From: a bacterium 1xD8-48
Lineage (GTDB): Bacteria > Bacillota > Clostridia > Lachnospirales > Lachnospiraceae
Reading direction: 5' to 3'
Length of the DNA stretch: 64,000 nucleotides
NCBI GenBank assembly: GCA_009917455.1
Contig: QZDS01000006.1
Span: 124,001-188,000 of the forward strand
This document shows, in pieces, positions 46,125 to 55,915 of this stretch. Numbering within the stretch: position 1 is the first letter of the stretch; the number at the start of each line of letters is the position of its first letter. A program made the position numbers and the translations under genes. The notes beneath the pieces are model-generated. The model searched no databases. It was not told the DNA's origin and saw only the letters and a list, made by a program, of their open reading frames with translations.

Positions 46125-47435
46125 GTGGAAGAAAAAATCTTAGAGGAATGCGCGCTTTATTTCAGGAAAGACAAAGCATATACCTGTATGTTTGCTGAGT
46201 TGAAGAAGAAATACATAAAATATGGGAGGCTTTCAGGGAAAATTTTTCTTGCAAATTTATCTGAGGCGGAATGCGTCGCTTTGGGTAAAGTGTTTGGGAG
46301 AAGTCTGTTGCCGGGTGATTTTGTTTTCTCTGTCTCCGAGTTGCAGGTGGCGCTGAATGAGACGAGGTTCTGTGGAGTCGAAATGGAGGCGCTTGTAGAA
46401 CGGTATTTTGAGGAAAAGCTTGTGTCAAACAGCCGGAGGAGGGAAGAAAAGAAGGCTTGCAATAACCGATTTTGGGAGGCGGTGCTGGATGAGGTGGGAA
46501 GCCGGTTTGGAGAGGACGCCGGGGGAACACAGTGGCTAAAAGGAGTGCGGGAACAGCGTAAATATGGCTATCATTTGATTATCAGGGAGAGAGAAAAATC
46601 GAGTGACAGCATAAAAGAAATGCTTATGGAAGTGTGCGGTGCATTGGCATATTTGTCACGGGAGGATAGGAATGGAGCGGGATTTGTCAGGCTGGCGGTG
46701 CTGGGGGCGGAGGTCACAAAGAATCCCCACTGCTTTGACAGACAGAATGCGCCTGGACGTTTGCTGATTAGCGCTTTAAGCTATATTTATCGGGAGGAAG
46801 AGCCGACAGCCCAGGAAGACATTCTGGCTTTGTATTATAAGGCGGGGATTGCGCCTGATGATATTTCCAGCTATACCACGTGTTACGGAATCCATTTCTA
46901 CGAAGGCGACAGGGAACATGAAGCCTATCGACATTTTATTGGAAAGGGCGAAAAATATGTCCTGACGCTTTCTAATTTGAGTAGATTGACAAGGGCGGAC
47001 AGCGGCAGGAAGAAAGTTTTTATTATCGAAAACCAGATGGTTTTTTCTCAGGTTTGTGATGAAATGGATGGGGAGGAATACGCAATCGTGTGTACTTCCG
47101 GGCAGCCCAGAACGGCTTCTCTGTTTTTAATAGATTTGCTGCTGAAATCCGAATGTAAACTATATTACTGCGGCGATATTGACCCGGAAGGAATTGAGAT
47201 CGCGGACAGAGTGCTTACAAGAGGTAAAGGGAAGATTCTGCCATGGAGAATGACGGCGCAGGATTATTATCGCTCGCTATCGGATGAGGCGCTTACAGAA
47301 AAACGTTTGAACCGATTGGATAAGATTGCAAACGCTCAATTGAGAGAGCTTGCGGAACTTTTGAAAGCAGAGAAAAAAGCAGGGTATCAGGAGCATTTGA
47401 TTGATTTGATGGTGGGAGATATTAGGACAGAATAA
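46125..47435 (+). CDS. jetD: Wadjet type II JetD TOPRIM nuclease (DUF2399)
   Basis: A 436-residue protein, the nuclease subunit that cuts DNA after loop extrusion. The C-terminal TOPRIM-like part shows VFIIENQMVFS (Glu), GQPRTASLFLIDLL, and YYCGDIDPEGIEIADR (acidic Asp-x-Asp motif). I choose GTG 46125 with GAGG nine bases upstream, two bases after the jetC stop; TTG 46110 is possible. It ends about 30 bases before repeat copy C. With jetABC the system is complete. Confidence 0.87.
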   Translation: MEEKILEECALYFRKDKAYTCMFAELKKKYIKYGRLSGKIFLANLSEAECVALGKVFGRSLLPGDFVFSVSELQVALNETRFCGVEMEALVERYFEEKLVSNSRRREEKKACNNRFWEAVLDEVGSRFGEDAGGTQWLKGVREQRKYGYHLIIREREKSSDSIKEMLMEVCGALAYLSREDRNGAGFVRLAVLGAEVTKNPHCFDRQNAPGRLLISALSYIYREEEPTAQEDILALYYKAGIAPDDISSYTTCYGIHFYEGDREHEAYRHFIGKGEKYVLTLSNLSRLTRADSGRKKVFIIENQMVFSQVCDEMDGEEYAIVCTSGQPRTASLFLIDLLLKSECKLYYCGDIDPEGIEIADRVLTRGKGKILPWRMTAQDYYRSLSDEALTEKRLNRLDKIANAQLRELAELLKAEKKAGYQEHLIDLMVGDIRTE

Positions 47436-47465
47436 TAGGATAATGAAGAGGATTATTTTATAATG

Positions 47466-47715
47466 CAACTTGACACTAATTTACCATCAATTTTCCTTCC
47501 ACTTGACACTAATTTATCATACGCCCTACGAAGTTATGCGCGTTTCAGTGATTTTCTCTCAAAAAAATTGAAAAAAGTTTGTGACATTAACTTGACATAC
47601 GCGGGATATGGGGCACTTTGTGTCGAAAATAGTCTGCCGGGGTAGAATATAATAGTTTATTGGGGAATAAGTACTTTATTTTATGGTATATGGTGTCGAA
47701 TAATGTGATTAGTAT
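47466..47715 (+). repeat. Defence-array repeat, copy C
   Basis: Third direct copy. The left end repeats ACTTGACACTAATTTA twice 37 bases apart, showing a tandem substructure. The right inverted repeat has decayed (AATAAGTACTTTATT versus AATAATGTGATTAGT). Homology to the leader sequences of A and B continues weakly to about 47934, where it stops at the truncated HEPN-like gene, so an Rpn gene once probably followed here too and was lost. Confidence 0.82.
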
Positions 47716-47934
47716 GCGTTGATTTTAGGGAAATAGATTTAATTTGCTCACTGTTTTTATGCATTTATGAACTAAAATCGACAAAATTCCTGTATCGTGT
47801 ATTTTAGGGTTTTTCGTGATGGAGTTGGAAAGTAAGATGTAACGATGGAATAGATAAAATCAATCTATTAGTTTATCGGCGAGTAAATAGAGTTGATGAA
47901 TTAAACGTAGAGGATTTGAAAAAATCCAAATTGT

Positions 47935-49041
47935 AAAGAACTAAAATTTCCCAAGGTAATTATAGATTTTGGAGAGATTATCGACTGGACGGAACTCTGC
48001 AGTTTTAATTGGGAAGTAAAAGATGATTATAGAGATGAGAAACTGGCGTGGAATTATAATTCTGACATAGAATTTGAAATTAATAGCAATACCACATTGC
48101 GTATAGTTCCGCATCTTGGTTCAAAAAGTATGGGAAATATAACGACTAAAAAAGTGACTATTGAGCAGGCGGTATATATGCAGTTGGAATATCAGAAAGA
48201 TGTTTGTTGGGATGATGTAATAAAGGATATACAGATAGTAAGCCAGTTACTGACTCTTGGCATAAACAAAACCATTTATATTGAAGAAATATGGTATCTA
48301 CATCAATCAAATAAAGATGAAAGAGGATTCATTAGTAAAAGAGATGTTTTTATTGGAGATGCTAAAGCAGGAAAGCATCAGGCGGGTGGATGGATGTATT
48401 ATCTTTTTACATTATCTGATTTAACGGGAAATGCTTATCATTGTTTGAAAAACTGGTATTCCAAATATGATTTATTAGGATCTATTGTTGAACTATATGA
48501 AACAGCGTATAATTATCCAAGTATATCGAGTGAGATGCTATTTTTAAATCTGACCCAGGCATTGGAAACATATCATGCCAGATTTGTTAGTAATGATTTG
48601 AGAAAGTATATTAAATTAGTAGATGTTTTTTTGAGAAAAAGTTATAAATTAACAGATGATGATGGGTTTGATGGGCATATATTGAGTTACCGTCAGGTGC
48701 TTATCGCACAGAATGAAGAGGGAATGAGAAGCATTACATTAAAAAGCAGATTAGGATATTTATTTTTGGCCAGATTTGAAATTATATTCGAGTATTTGGA
48801 TTATAAAATGGATGAATTTATTCAAAAGGTAGTCGACACAAGAAACTATTATACACATTATTCTATTGATAAGAAGGAAAAGATTTTTCCGAAACATCAA
48901 ATGCCCTATGTGAATGGGATATTATTGGGAGTATTGCAGTACTATATTTTGAAAGAAATTGGTATTAAAGATGAGCATATTAAGAAGGCTGTCCGCCAAC
49001 AAATAGCTGGGGTATCGCATTCTTATAATGCTATAAAATAA
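47935..49041 (+). pseudogene. 5'-truncated ApeA/HEPN-like defence gene
   Basis: The frame is open from about 47920 without any ATG until 48130, and protein-like sequence (LKFPKVIIDFGEIIDWTEL) begins right where similarity to the repeat leader ends, so the original 5' end was lost. The remaining ~365 residues contain a helical domain with FLNLTQALETYHARF and an R-x4-H motif, RNYYTH, near the end, typical of HEPN ribonucleases and of the ApeA abortive-infection family. A shortened protein could still start at TTG 48097 or ATG 48130. Family call is by motif and context. Confidence 0.62.
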
Positions 49042-49159
49042 TGATGAAAACATATAATGTAAGGATATTATTGAATGATGTATTTTATAGGCCACGACTG
49101 TGAAATGGCTAATCGATTGACTGCTTTTTGTATATATGAAACATACATTTCTGGCACTC

Positions 49160-49333
49160 CAACTTGACACTAATTTACCGTCAATTTTGCCCCAACTTAG
49201 CAATAATCAACCGTACTACCAACGAAGTTATGCGGGTTTCAGCGATTTCCACTCAAAAAAAGTAAAAAAAGTTTGTGACATTAACTTGACATACACGGGG
49301 GTATGGGGCGTTGTGTGTTGAAAATAGTCTGCC
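49160..49333 (+). repeat. Defence-array repeat, copy D (right part missing)
   Basis: Fourth direct copy, matching the others from CAACTTGACAC to GAAAATAGTCTGCC and then breaking off into methyltransferase coding sequence, so it lacks the hairpin half. The break point coincides with the 5' truncation of that gene, suggesting a deletion between a repeat and the gene, or insertion of the element. Confidence 0.82.
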
Positions 49334-50684
49334 AATCAAAGATAATTTCCTTGACTTTGCGATCAGTACATCGGAACGCTATTCCCTGATTATAGGGAAT
49401 CCCCCTTATATTAATAAGAAATTAATGAAAGAAGATGATATTGAGAAAGCACGTAATATTTGTGTGGAGGCAGGACTAAAAGAAACGATAATGCAGAATA
49501 TGTGGCTGGCATTTGTAGTAGGGGCCTGTAGACTGCTTCAACCGGGAGGTAGCATCTTTTTTGTGTTGCCGATGGAATTTTTGCAGGTACAATATGCAGA
49601 GAAACTGAGAGGATATTTAGAGAAGTTATTTAATATAATACATATTATTGTTTTTAAAAAAGCCATGTTTTTGGAAATTGAACAGGATGTTTGTTTGGTT
49701 TATCTGACAAATAATGATTGTACTGAAAGGCATATACGTTATGAAGTGTATGAGGACTGTAGGAAAAAGATTCCAGTACAGGAAAACAGCATACGTTGGA
49801 ATAAACCACTAAAAAAGTGGTCAAATGCAGTTCTCAGTGATGACGATATTTCTTTGCTGAAAAATGCTATGAACCGATATTCACAGATTAAAAATATGGG
49901 TGAAATTGCACCAGGTATTGTAACGGGAGGGAACCGCTATTTTATTTTGCCGGAAGACAAGGTGGAAGAGTATCAGTGCAAGGAGTATGTGCTTCCGATT
50001 GTACAGAAGGCTTCTTATATATCGAAGGATACCATAGAGATTTCAGAAGCAGTAGTAAACGGAATAGCTCGTGGCAATAAACCGGTTTATTTATTGAATC
50101 TGTCCCAGGAAAAAGATATGCAAAGATTGCCAATTGGATTGCAAGTATATTTGGAGTGGGCAGGGGAACAAGAAATTGGCGATAAACGGTTGAAAGATTG
50201 CTATAAATGTTCAAATCGGATACCGTGGTATGGTGTGCCAATTGTGCAAAAAGGAGAAGTAGTTTTTTTTAAACGCTATGGCTGTCTGCCCAGAATTTTT
50301 TATAACTCTGCGAATGTACATACTACGGATGCAGGGTATCATATACGGCTTCAGGATGAATTTGATGGGGAGAGTTTGGTTTTCTGCTTTTTTAACTCCA
50401 TTACTCTTGCTCAATGTGAATTCAATGGCCGATATTATGGGGGAGGAGTATGTGAACTTGTGCCAACAGAATTTAAGGACATTGTGGTCCCATATCGCTA
50501 TATTGGACAGGAAGATAAAGGAAGGCTAAAATCCATGTTCAAAAATGCAGAGCCGGTGAAAGATATTGTCGGATTTGTAAATAAATTAACAATCTGCAGG
50601 GATTACGAGGCTGAGCAGATATATCGGTTTGAAAAAATCCGCAGGGTTTTGATGGGGAGGAGAATTGATGAGGCAGAAACTTAA
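49334..50684 (+). pseudogene. 5'-truncated N6-adenine DNA methyltransferase (TaqI-like)
   Basis: About 450 residues remain. The catalytic NPPY motif (LIIGNPPYINKK) is near the start, followed by LLQPGGSIFFVLPMEFLQ and a C-terminal target-recognition region like that of TaqI-type enzymes (GIVTGGNRYFI ... IPWYGVPIVQKGEVVFFKRYG). The N-terminal S-adenosylmethionine-binding part (FxGxG) is missing, cut at repeat copy D. A frame continues into the repeat, so a fused short protein could be made, but activity is unlikely. Probably once part of a type I, IIG or BREX-like system; which one cannot be told. Confidence 0.7.
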
Positions 50685-51034
50685 GTGAATATTTGAGGCT
50701 GTAAAAAATCTTGTGTCTATGGGGAAATAATCTTTCCTGCCAGGAATCAGATATGTAGAAATTTGCTGTCGAATATTGCTGCTTTCATGTTGTCAAATTA
50801 CTTCTCTGATAATATGAATGAGTTTTAATAGGAACACTGTAATATCAAGGCTTTTCGGAGCCAGCAACCACAAAAAAATATTATTTGAGCTATCACATTA
50901 CGCAGAAAGCCGTCCGGCATGAAAAAACGGGCGGCTTTTTTGCGTGGATAGCCGGGAGGGAGGCGAAAAAATAGTAACAAAGTTTTAGTGCAAGATTTGT
51001 GCAACATTCACGAAATTAAAAAAGGAGGTAACGA
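50685..51034 (+). other. Intergenic region with terminator and direct repeat
   Basis: No gene seen. It contains the strong terminator at 50907-50942 and, just before the ParB start, two GTGCAA copies 11 bases apart (50989 and 51000) that could be a regulator or ParB site. Confidence 0.5.
50907..50942 (+). terminator. Strong intrinsic terminator
   Basis: AAAGCCGTCCG pairs with CGGGCGGCTTT (one G-T) over a GC-rich stem with an A-rich loop and a T6 run. It separates the methyltransferase remnant from the ParB gene. Confidence 0.85.
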
Positions 51035-52388
51035 ATGGCAGACGAAAAATTAAACGTGAGCCCGGAGGAAAATCCCCAGCCCAGCTTGTTCGATACTGGC
51101 TCGGCGGATGCTCCTGCCCCGGAAACATCCGCGCCGGAGCCCCCGGCCCCGGAGAACATTCCCGAGCAGGCCGCCGTGGATGCGCCCGCCCAGGATGCCC
51201 CGGCTGGTGCTCCCGGCGAGGTGAGTGTATCCGCTGACCAGATTGAAAAGCTGATGGCAGAACAGCGGGCGGCGGGACGTGCGGAGGTGGAAAAGAACGA
51301 GCCACCCGAACCGGAACAGCCGCCCACCCCGGCCCCGGAGGATAAGGCCGCCGGGGAAAAGGAGCCCGAGAAAAAGGGAAAGGTCGCCAAAGAGAAAACG
51401 CGGGGCCCGGTGAACCGGGAGGGACGGGGGCCCGCCGTGGCCGCCCGGCCAAGGCTGACAAGGCGGCCCCGGACAGGCCCCCGTCCCCACCTCGAGACAA
51501 AATGTCCCAAAGCAAGGAGGCCAAGGCCGCCACGGTAAAGGGCAAGGAAGAGGCCCCCGCCGCTCCTGCGCCGGAACAGCCGCCCCAGCCCCGTGACGCG
51601 ACCCGCGCCGAAAAGGAAGAGATTGTCTATCTCAACCTCTCGGAGCTGTTCCCGTTCAAAGACCATCCCTTTGGTGTGCGGGACGATGCGGAAATGAAAG
51701 GGCTTGTGGAGTCCGTCAAGGACAACGGCGTACACCAGCCCGCGCTGGTGCGTCCCCGGGAGGGCGGCGGCTATGAAATCATCGCGGGCCACCGCCGCCA
51801 GCGGGCCAGTGAGCTGGCCGGGTTTGCAAATATGCCCTGTATCGTCCGCAACATGACGGATGACGAGGCCATCCTTGCGATGACGGACGACAACCTGCGC
51901 CACCGGGAAAAGATTTTGCCGATGGAAAAGGCCCAGTCGCTGAAAATGCAGGTGGAGGCCATCAGCCATCAAGGGACGAAGATGGAGGGCGTGGCCGCCG
52001 GGGACGTTGGAAAACGCTCCACGGAAATCGTGGGGGAGCGGAACGGCATGAACTACAAGCAGGTACAGCGGTATATCCGGCTGACCGAGCTTGTGCCGGA
52101 GCTCCAGTCTATGGTGAACGAGAAAAAGCTGTCTTTCACCCCCGCCGTGGAAATCTCGTTCATCAAGCCCAAAAACCAGAGGTTTATCGCCGTTTCCATT
52201 GAGGGCGAGCAGGCGTCCCCCTCGCTCTCCCAGGCCCAGGAGCTCCGCAAGCTGGATAAGGACGGGAAACTGAACGGCGATGTGATAGACGGCATTTTGA
52301 GCCGTGAAAAAAAGGAGGTAGACAAAGTGATTATTTCCGCCGCTGAACTGAACAAGTATTTCGGCAAGGACACTACGCCCCGGGAGAT
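51035..52388 (+). pseudogene. parB: Element ParB, frameshifted and lacking its native 3' end
   Basis: A partition-type DNA-binding protein of conjugative elements. A long Pro/Ala/Glu-rich N-terminal tail is read in one frame to about 51400; the ParB domain is in another frame (GRPAKADKAAPD onward), so a one-base indel lies in the G/C-rich stretch 51390-51435. The ParB core then has FGVRDDAEMKGLVESVKDNGV, AGHRRQRASELAG and a helix-turn-helix (GMNYKQVQRYIRL). ATG 51035 has AAGGAGG upstream. After PREM near 52388 the frame passes into a sugar isomerase sequence. An internal ATG at 51502 could still give a shorter ParB fused to that part. The indel may be real or a sequencing error. Confidence 0.75.
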
Positions 52389-52917
52389 GCTCGGCGCGTC
52401 CATCGTCGGATCCGAGACCGCATATCCGCATCTGACAGATGAGGAAAAGAAGATCTGGTATCCGTATATGATGGACAGTATCGCGCGTCTGGTGGAAGAG
52501 GCAGAACGGCTGGAAGTCGACATGGCTGTTGAGCCGGTATACTGGCACCCGCTCAAAGACCTGGAGACAACAGCGAAGGTCTTCGATAAGATGAACAGTT
52601 CCCGCCTCAGGATGATATTTGATCCGGCCAATGTGCTGGAACATCCGGAGATTGACCAGGACGCATACTGGGATGAATGGCTGTCTGAGCTTGGAGATAA
52701 GATAGAAGCGGTTCATATGAAAGATTTCGTCCTCGTGGAAAACGGGGAATATATCCCGGTATGTCTGGGTGAAGGTGTGATCCGCTATGAAAGGATCATC
52801 AGATGGCTGAAGAAAAATAAGCCGGATATCGTGATTGTGAGAGAGGAATTGCAGATGGAGACAGCGCAGCAGGATCTGAAATATATGAGAGAACTGTGGG
52901 AGAACACAGTGATGTAA
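52389..52917 (+). pseudogene. 3' part of a sugar isomerase/epimerase-type gene
   Basis: About 175 residues of an AP-endonuclease-2/xylose-isomerase-like TIM barrel: LGASIVGSETAYPH, AVEPVYWHPLKD, RMIFDPANVLEHPE and EAVHMKDFVLV, which are the second half of such enzymes. The 5' half is absent and replaced in frame by the element ParB. The next gene is L-rhamnose mutarotase, so this was probably a sugar-metabolism gene into which the island inserted; the 5' half should lie at the left end of the island, outside the window. Confidence 0.78.
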
Positions 52918-52959
52918 AACCCGGTTTAATGAATATCAGAGATTGGAGAGAAAACTATT

Positions 52960-53274
52960 ATGATCAGAAAAGGATTTAAAATGAAACTGTATCCGGGAAT
53001 GGAAGCAGAATATGAAAAACGCCATAATGAACTGTGGCCGGAGATGCAGGACATGATCCACGAGTACGGCGGTAGAAACTATACGATCTTCCTTGACAGG
53101 GAGACGCTGATCCTTTACGGATATATCGAAATTGAAGATGTCGGAAAATGGGATGAGAGTGAGGAGACGACGATTAACCGTAAATGGTGGGATTTCATGG
53201 CGGATATCATGGAGACAAATCCGGATAACAGCCCGGTGTCCGTGGATCTGCAGGAAGTATTTCATCTGGATTAA
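52960..53274 (+). CDS. rhaM: L-rhamnose mutarotase
   Basis: A 104-residue RhaM/DUF718 enzyme that interconverts the alpha and beta forms of L-rhamnose. Landmarks are the start RKGFKMKLYPGMEAEYEKRH, the LWPEM helix, YTIFLD and the WWDFMADIMETNPDNSPV end. GGAGAG precedes the ATG. It follows the sugar isomerase fragment and faces a GH95-like glycosidase gene across a shared terminator, in keeping with a deoxy-sugar utilisation locus. Confidence 0.9.
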   Translation: MIRKGFKMKLYPGMEAEYEKRHNELWPEMQDMIHEYGGRNYTIFLDRETLILYGYIEIEDVGKWDESEETTINRKWWDFMADIMETNPDNSPVSVDLQEVFHLD

Positions 53275-53304
53275 GCAGCGGGCAGCAGTTTTAAAATCAG
53301 AATA

Positions 53305-53339
53305 AAGGTGCTGTCGCCATTGATGCCGTCAGCACCTTG
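53305..53339. terminator. Shared hairpin between rhaM and the glycosidase
   Basis: AAGGTGCTG/CAGCACCTT, a 9-bp stem with a 16-nt loop followed by an A/T-rich run, between two convergent genes. It can serve as a bidirectional terminator. Confidence 0.7.
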
Positions 53340-53349
53340 AAAAAACAGT

Positions 53350-55737
53350 TTATTTTTGATTTTGACCTTTCATGATATCGCCTTTTTGTTTGAATGAAAT
53401 TTCATAGATACCAGAAGTAACTTCCCGGACGTTACTGTTTCCCCAGATAAAGGAATCTGCATATGCCGGAAGAACAATACGGATCGTATGGGCGCGGGCA
53501 GCCTGCATTTCGATGTCAAGTCTGTATTCTGACCGGTTCCAATCAATGGATATTTCCCCGTCAGGATAACAGAAATGCTGAACTTTACCGGCGTTCATTC
53601 TTTTGGGAAGTGCCGGGAGGATTTTTAGCAAATCCTTGGAAGCATAGAGTATCATTTCCTGTATCGCGTCTACGTATCCGAGCGCGGCATCCAATTGAAC
53701 CGGGGCAGAGTCGATGTCGAGTGTGATACTCATGCCTCTCCAGTCATTGTGAAGCGTAAAAAAGTTGGGGAGCAGGCATGATTTTGCCATGTTATCCAGA
53801 CACTGCGCTGCAGTTTCCCCCTCGTCAAAACGAGCATATATTATAGCCATATGAACCATGGACCATCCGGTCTGGGCATCTATTTTTCGAAGCGCGACAG
53901 CTTTTTTGTATTTTTTAATTTCCTGAGGCTGATCAACAGTGTTTACCTCGTTGCCCGGAAACACCGGATAAATATGTGACAGATGACGATGGTCATAACG
54001 GTCTTCAAACTGTTCATCCTGCCATTCCCTGATAGCCCCGAGTTCATTGGTTTTGTAAGGCGGGATTGACCGGAGAATTTTTTCCCATCCTGCCCTGCGT
54101 TCATGGAAACAGTCGTATTTTTCGCTGATATGGATCAGATTCGTGAAAAATTCTTTTATGATCGCAAGGTCAATTGTGGAATTGATTGTCGTCGGCATTG
54201 GGTGTGCAATCATTTCCGAAAGGGGCGGCATAAAGTTCTGTGGTGTATTTTCCGGAGAAACACTGGGATAGACTTTAATGCTGCCGTCCTGTTTGTATTG
54301 AATAAAATCTTCGTAAAAAGCAGCCACTTCTTCAAGATATGGCAATATCTCGGATTTTATATAATTTTCGTCTTCCGGGCGGTAACATACATATGTGCTG
54401 TAATGTTGCGCTATCCACCCGGCGGCTCCGACCCAATTAATAATAACAGGAACAACCTGAGTGGGTTCGGATACTCCCGGCGTTGTTCCGGCGGTCATAT
54501 AGATTCCACGACAGCCAAACAGCTTTTGTGCGTTTTCACGGAATGTTGCTATTTTGGAATTATAGTACCGGAATAATGAACGGTGGAAATCTGCAAGATT
54601 CCCGACGAAACTGTGCCAGTAGATCATTTGAGTATTTTCATTTGCCATATTGTGCGCCCAGATAGGCTGGTAATTTCCGCTCCAGATTCCGTAGAGCGCA
54701 AATGGAGCATCATTTTCCGATGTGCCGCTGATGAAAAGATATCTGCCGAATTTCCACATCTTTTCCATTAGTTCGGGCGACTGTTCAGAAGTAAACGCCT
54801 GATGGAGCAAAGATTCATTGCTTTTTTCATTATATCCGTCCAGTTCCAGTTCGGCACTGTGGTATAGTTTTGTATGTAACGGAATATGAGCTGCCAGCAA
54901 GTCGTCATAGCTTTTGCTGTGTGACAAAATCCAATCTTTCGCTTTTGGCAAACCTTTTTTAGACGTTTCATTAATAAATGGATGTATCATAACAGTAATT
55001 TCATCAGCACTTTCTACAAAAATCCGTCCAAACTGAGATTTTTGAGTCCCATTAGAGACGATATGTATTGCCATTCCAAAATAACGGCCATCAAGATTAG
55101 AAGATTCATATAAAATCCAGTCGTCCGTTACCTCGGTATGTTTTTGAACCGCGATTTTCTGATAACATTCCGGAATTTCAAGCCCGGGAACTGTATGGAT
55201 ATCTGCCATGAAATTTGCGCAGATTACAGGGGTGGAGGCCTGGATCCGATATAGGATCATATCATCAGCTCTGGAGACAAAACCATCGCACCGATAGCGG
55301 ACATCCTGATCCCGCCACTGGCAGGAGACTTCACCGGTATCCATCTGGAGTACCCTCAGATAATCGTGAAATGTCCCATGGGGAACAATTTGTATTTTCA
55401 GATCGCCGACAGGAAGAGGGGATTCCAGTTTTGAATGATAACCTTGTCGTTTTAATTCATTAACAAGCTCCCAGCTGGCCTCTTTAAACATTCCCTGATC
55501 CATTTTGCTGCGCATTCGTTCGAGCGCATGGTGAACATCCGGAAGCTTGTTCGCTTCTCCGTCATACCATAGACCGCCATCTGTGACCATGAGCGTCTGT
55601 TCTTTTGTCCCGCCGTAAAAACTGACTCCGGTATGCCCGTTTCCACTGACCAAAGCTTCTCTCCATGTTTCTCTCCACCATGAAGACGGATACTGCATAT
55701 AGATACTGTCACGTGTGAGTATAATTGGTTTCCACAT
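53350..55737 (-). CDS. GH95-like glycoside hydrolase
   Basis: A 795-residue enzyme with the layout of GH95 (alpha-L-fucosidase/galactosidase family): N-terminal beta-domain with REALVSGNGHTGVSFYGG and GGLWYDGE, then an (alpha/alpha)6 barrel with GIWSGNYQPIWAHNMANENTQM, and RYDHRHLSHIYPVFPG, the usual DHRH.SHL block, then a C-terminal beta-domain. No signal peptide is visible, so it acts inside the cell. GAGGAGG fixes ATG 55737. The neighbouring rhamnose gene makes another deoxy-sugar substrate possible. Confidence in the fold is high, in the substrate low. Confidence 0.82.
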   Translation of the reverse strand: MWKPIILTRDSIYMQYPSSWWRETWREALVSGNGHTGVSFYGGTKEQTLMVTDGGLWYDGEANKLPDVHHALERMRSKMDQGMFKEASWELVNELKRQGYHSKLESPLPVGDLKIQIVPHGTFHDYLRVLQMDTGEVSCQWRDQDVRYRCDGFVSRADDMILYRIQASTPVICANFMADIHTVPGLEIPECYQKIAVQKHTEVTDDWILYESSNLDGRYFGMAIHIVSNGTQKSQFGRIFVESADEITVMIHPFINETSKKGLPKAKDWILSHSKSYDDLLAAHIPLHTKLYHSAELELDGYNEKSNESLLHQAFTSEQSPELMEKMWKFGRYLFISGTSENDAPFALYGIWSGNYQPIWAHNMANENTQMIYWHSFVGNLADFHRSLFRYYNSKIATFRENAQKLFGCRGIYMTAGTTPGVSEPTQVVPVIINWVGAAGWIAQHYSTYVCYRPEDENYIKSEILPYLEEVAAFYEDFIQYKQDGSIKVYPSVSPENTPQNFMPPLSEMIAHPMPTTINSTIDLAIIKEFFTNLIHISEKYDCFHERRAGWEKILRSIPPYKTNELGAIREWQDEQFEDRYDHRHLSHIYPVFPGNEVNTVDQPQEIKKYKKAVALRKIDAQTGWSMVHMAIIYARFDEGETAAQCLDNMAKSCLLPNFFTLHNDWRGMSITLDIDSAPVQLDAALGYVDAIQEMILYASKDLLKILPALPKRMNAGKVQHFCYPDGEISIDWNRSEYRLDIEMQAARAHTIRIVLPAYADSFIWGNSNVREVTSGIYEISFKQKGDIMKGQNQK

Positions 55738-55915
55738 TTTTTCCTCCTCTGTTCTTGTGTGGGCTGGATAACCGGGAGCAATATTCCGGTTCACACAAGA
55801 ATCATATTATCTACAGTATAAATATACTATGTCGGATTTTTCAGAGAAAATCATGACAAATTATATAAAAACATGTCGTTTTTTTACAGGAAAGGGACAG
55901 AATGCTCTCTAACAG

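Noticed and set aside
32432..49333. The four ~250-bp repeats as a CRISPR or integron array
   Set aside because: Spacing is 1.7-9.4 kb and contents are whole operons; there are no short regular spacers, no integron integrase and no attC-like folding that I could see.
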